DNA of 64,000 nucleotides from Calothrix parasitica NIES-267 (lineage in GTDB: Bacteria > Cyanobacteriota > Cyanobacteriia > Cyanobacteriales > Nostocaceae). The stretch is taken from assembly GCF_002368095.1 (NCBI RefSeq), contig NZ_AP018227.1, positions 1,254,297 to 1,318,296 of the forward strand, given 5' to 3'. Shown in pieces: positions 63,201 through 64,000 of this stretch. The stretch's first letter is position 1, and every line of letters starts with the position of its first letter. The notes under the pieces were generated by a model. It was not told the DNA's origin, did no database searches, and saw only the letters and a list, made by a program, of their open reading frames with translations. Position numbers and translations under genes: made by a program.

Positions 63201-64000
63201 TACTCAAACTTCCGAAACTCAGGAACAAATTTCTAAAATAGATAGTAACTCACCACTTGCTGAAAATTCAATCCAACGTTCTTCTATAACTGAAGAATCT
63301 CAAATTACTATTCCCACCACCGAAAATAACCAAAATTCAACTTCACTTTACTCAACATCTGACAACCAATCCGATATCGGAATAGATACCGATTCACCAC
63401 TTGCTGAAAATCAAATCCAACGTTCTTCTATAACTGAAGAATCCAAAACCACTATCCCCACGACTGAAAATAAGAATTCCTCAATCGGAACAAATACAAA
63501 CTCACCACTTGTTGAAAATATAATCCAACGTTCTTCTATAACTGAAGAATCTCAAACCACTATTCCCACCACCGAAAATAACCAAAATTCAACTTCACTT
63601 TCTTCAACATCTGACAACCAATCCGATATCGGAATAGATACAAACTCACCACTTGCTGAAAATCAAATCCAACGTTCTTCGGTAGCTAAGGAATCTCAAA
63701 ATACTATTCCCACCACCGAAAATAACCAAAATTCAACTTCACTTTCTTCAACATCTGACAAACAATCCGATATCGGAATAGATACCGATTCACCACTTGT
63801 TGAAAATTCAATTCAACGTTCTTCTATAACTGAAGAATCTCAAAATACTATTCCTACAACAGAAAATAAGAATTCCTCAATCGGAATAGATACCAACTCA
63901 CCACTTGCTGAAAATTCCATTCAACCTTCTTCCATAGCTAAGGAATCCCAAAATACTACCCCCACTACCGAAAATAATCAAAATTCAACTTCACTTTCCT
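60271..64000 (+). CDS. Giant repetitive disordered protein of CIS operon, 3' truncated by window edge
   Basis: ATG 60271, open to the end of the window (1243 codons). An N-terminal about 190 residues (LLPQFLVPLGTQSISVLQPK, ETQPIQRNSETR) is followed by twelve imperfect repeats of 66-69 residues (about 60850-63160; core ELITPEISTSENFNQLQPSL, VVEDNNLVKQQATDIINKSQ). A second repeat family of alternating 48 and 36 residues (63240 to the end; core DSPLAENSIQRSSITEESQ) comes next. It is extremely rich in Ser, Thr, Asn, Gln and Glu, so probably disordered. The IQR motif recalls the IQR ending of the 20-aa effector repeats. It lies between the tube-initiator gene and whatever follows; a tape-like, linker or cargo protein are all possible. 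Confidence 0.8.
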   Translation, partial: MAKSESPSGENLESQKISSSEPLGNSNPLLPQFLVPLGTQSISVLQPKIFSPKLIDDFSRTTFEDSPFFDEFHPQISAKTETQPIQRNSETRSDTSVTPSFFNGEQNINEHSSFDFTTQANPINIINREHDEVKTPLKTQDDEIYSTSTEIITESEIKNDFSADSIQRNTDLQNPSRPKDINIQTKSQFSTSPTITNQIGEEFQNYTFPQESEFTTPEISTSENFNQLQTSLSTYTEVVEDNNLVKQQATDIINKSQFSSSPTISNQAGEEFQNNSFPQESELITPEISTSENFNQLQTSLSTEAVEDNNLVKQQATDIINKSQSSSPAISNQVEEGFQNTTFPQQSELITPEISTSENFNQLQPSLSTSTEVVEDNNLVKQQATDFINKSQSSSPTISNQAGEEFQNNSFLQESELITPEISTSENLNQLQHSLSTEVVEDNNLVKQQATDFINKSQSSSPTISNQVEEGFQNTTFLQQSESNTPHISTSENLNQLQPSLSTEVVEDNNLVKQQATDIINKSQFSSSPTISNQDGEEFQNNSFLQESELITPEISTSENLNQLQPSLSTEVVEDNNLVKQQATDFINKSQSSSPAISNQVEEGFQNTTFPQQSELITPEISTSENLNQLQPSLSTSTEVVEDNYLVKQQVTDIINKSQSSSPTISNQAGEEFQNNYFLQESELITPEISTSENSNQLQPSLSTEVVDDNNLVKQQATDFINKSQSSSPTITNQIGEEFQNTTFQAESEFTTPEISTSENSNQLQPSLSTEVVDDNNLVKQQATDIINKSQSSSPTISNQVEEGLNNNTFLQESEFTTPEISTSENSNQLQPSLSTEVVEDNNLVKQQATDIINKSQSSSPTISNQAREEFQNNYFLQESELITPEISTSENSNQLQPSLSTEVVEDNNLVKQQATDIINKSQSSSPTISNQAREEFQNNYFLQESELITPEISTSENFNQLQPSIDNKDIKTEQEITQTSETQEQISKIDSNSPLAENSIQRSSITEESQITIPTTENNQNSTSLYSTSDNQSDIGIDTDSPLAENQIQRSSITEESKTTIPTTENKNSSIGTNTNSPLVENIIQRSSITEESQTTIPTTENNQNSTSLSSTSDNQSDIGIDTNSPLAENQIQRSSVAKESQNTIPTTENNQNSTSLSSTSDKQSDIGIDTDSPLVENSIQRSSITEESQNTIPTTENKNSSIGIDTNSPLAENSIQPSSIAKESQNTTPTTENNQNSTSLS
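60850..63160 (+). repeat. Twelve-copy 198-207-bp coding tandem repeat
   Basis: Copies of a GAGATATCAACATCGG-containing unit at 60922, 61129, 61327, 61531, 61729, 61930, 62128, 62332, 62530, 62728, 62926 and 63124. Spacing is always a multiple of 3, keeping the frame. High DNA identity (last two copies nearly perfect) indicates recent expansion and a risk of assembly collapse. Confidence 0.93.

Overview
The window looks like a chromosomal segment of a filamentous, probably heterocyst-forming (Nostocales-type) cyanobacterium. The evidence is low GC, several HIP1 octamers (GCGATCGC, for example near 7196, 13761, 33700, 39641, 48905, 59453 and 59602), many short tandem-repeat arrays and palindromic dispersed repeats between and inside genes, and typical cyanobacterial families (DUF4347 giant protein, CcbP-like protein, Nif11, heme-HAMP sensor, four-helix-bundle S23 proteins). 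No rRNA, tRNA or CRISPR array was seen.

Most of the window is a large contractile injection system (CIS/eCIS) locus. Its relatives include the phage-tail-like Afp/PVC particles and the thylakoid-anchored CIS known from multicellular cyanobacteria. Left block (1-12.9 kb, + strand): the end of a VgrG-type spike, a PAAR tip, a 1734-aa DUF4157 effector with a possible immunity partner, a YbjN-like gene, an orphan toxin-tip/immunity-like pair, then a baseplate module cis9-cis11-cis12 ending at a strong terminator.

Middle block (12.9-28.1 kb) is unrelated to the CIS: a secreted TPR protein, an unrecognised 612-aa protein, an island of at least three decayed genes (CcbP-like, a frameshifted cyanobacterial hypothetical, an AAA-like ATPase), a 2792-aa DUF4347/Calx-beta/RTX-type secreted protein, and an adhesin fragment beside an IS5-like transposase fragment.

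Right block (28.1-64 kb) returns to the CIS. On the minus strand are two single-pass membrane proteins with Ig-like domains (one with WD40 repeats), a Cache-HAMP sensor-like protein without output domain, a DUF4159-like protein, and a second complete cis12-cis11-cis9 baseplate module. On the plus strand are a DUF4157 effector with seven 20-aa repeats, a heme-HAMP protein overlapping an MscS/cNMP channel gene, cis16, the Cis15 AAA+ ATPase and a Nif11 peptide. Two minus-strand effectors follow. The structural operon comes last: sheath, two Cis1-type tube proteins, a third tube-like protein, two tail-assembly chaperones, a Cis6-like ORF with no normal start codon, a tube-initiator-like protein, and a huge repetitive disordered ORF that runs off the window.

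Probable logic (inference): sheath, tubes, baseplate, ATPase and cap build the injector; DUF4157 proteins are cargo; the membrane Ig/WD40 proteins, Cache and heme sensors and mechanosensitive channel may anchor the particle or couple it to stress. Two unusual themes stand out. First, there are two divergent copies of the baseplate wedge but only one sheath gene in view. Second, there are paired inverted purine-rich/pyrimidine-rich tandem arrays, two of which enclose an S23 four-helix-bundle gene.
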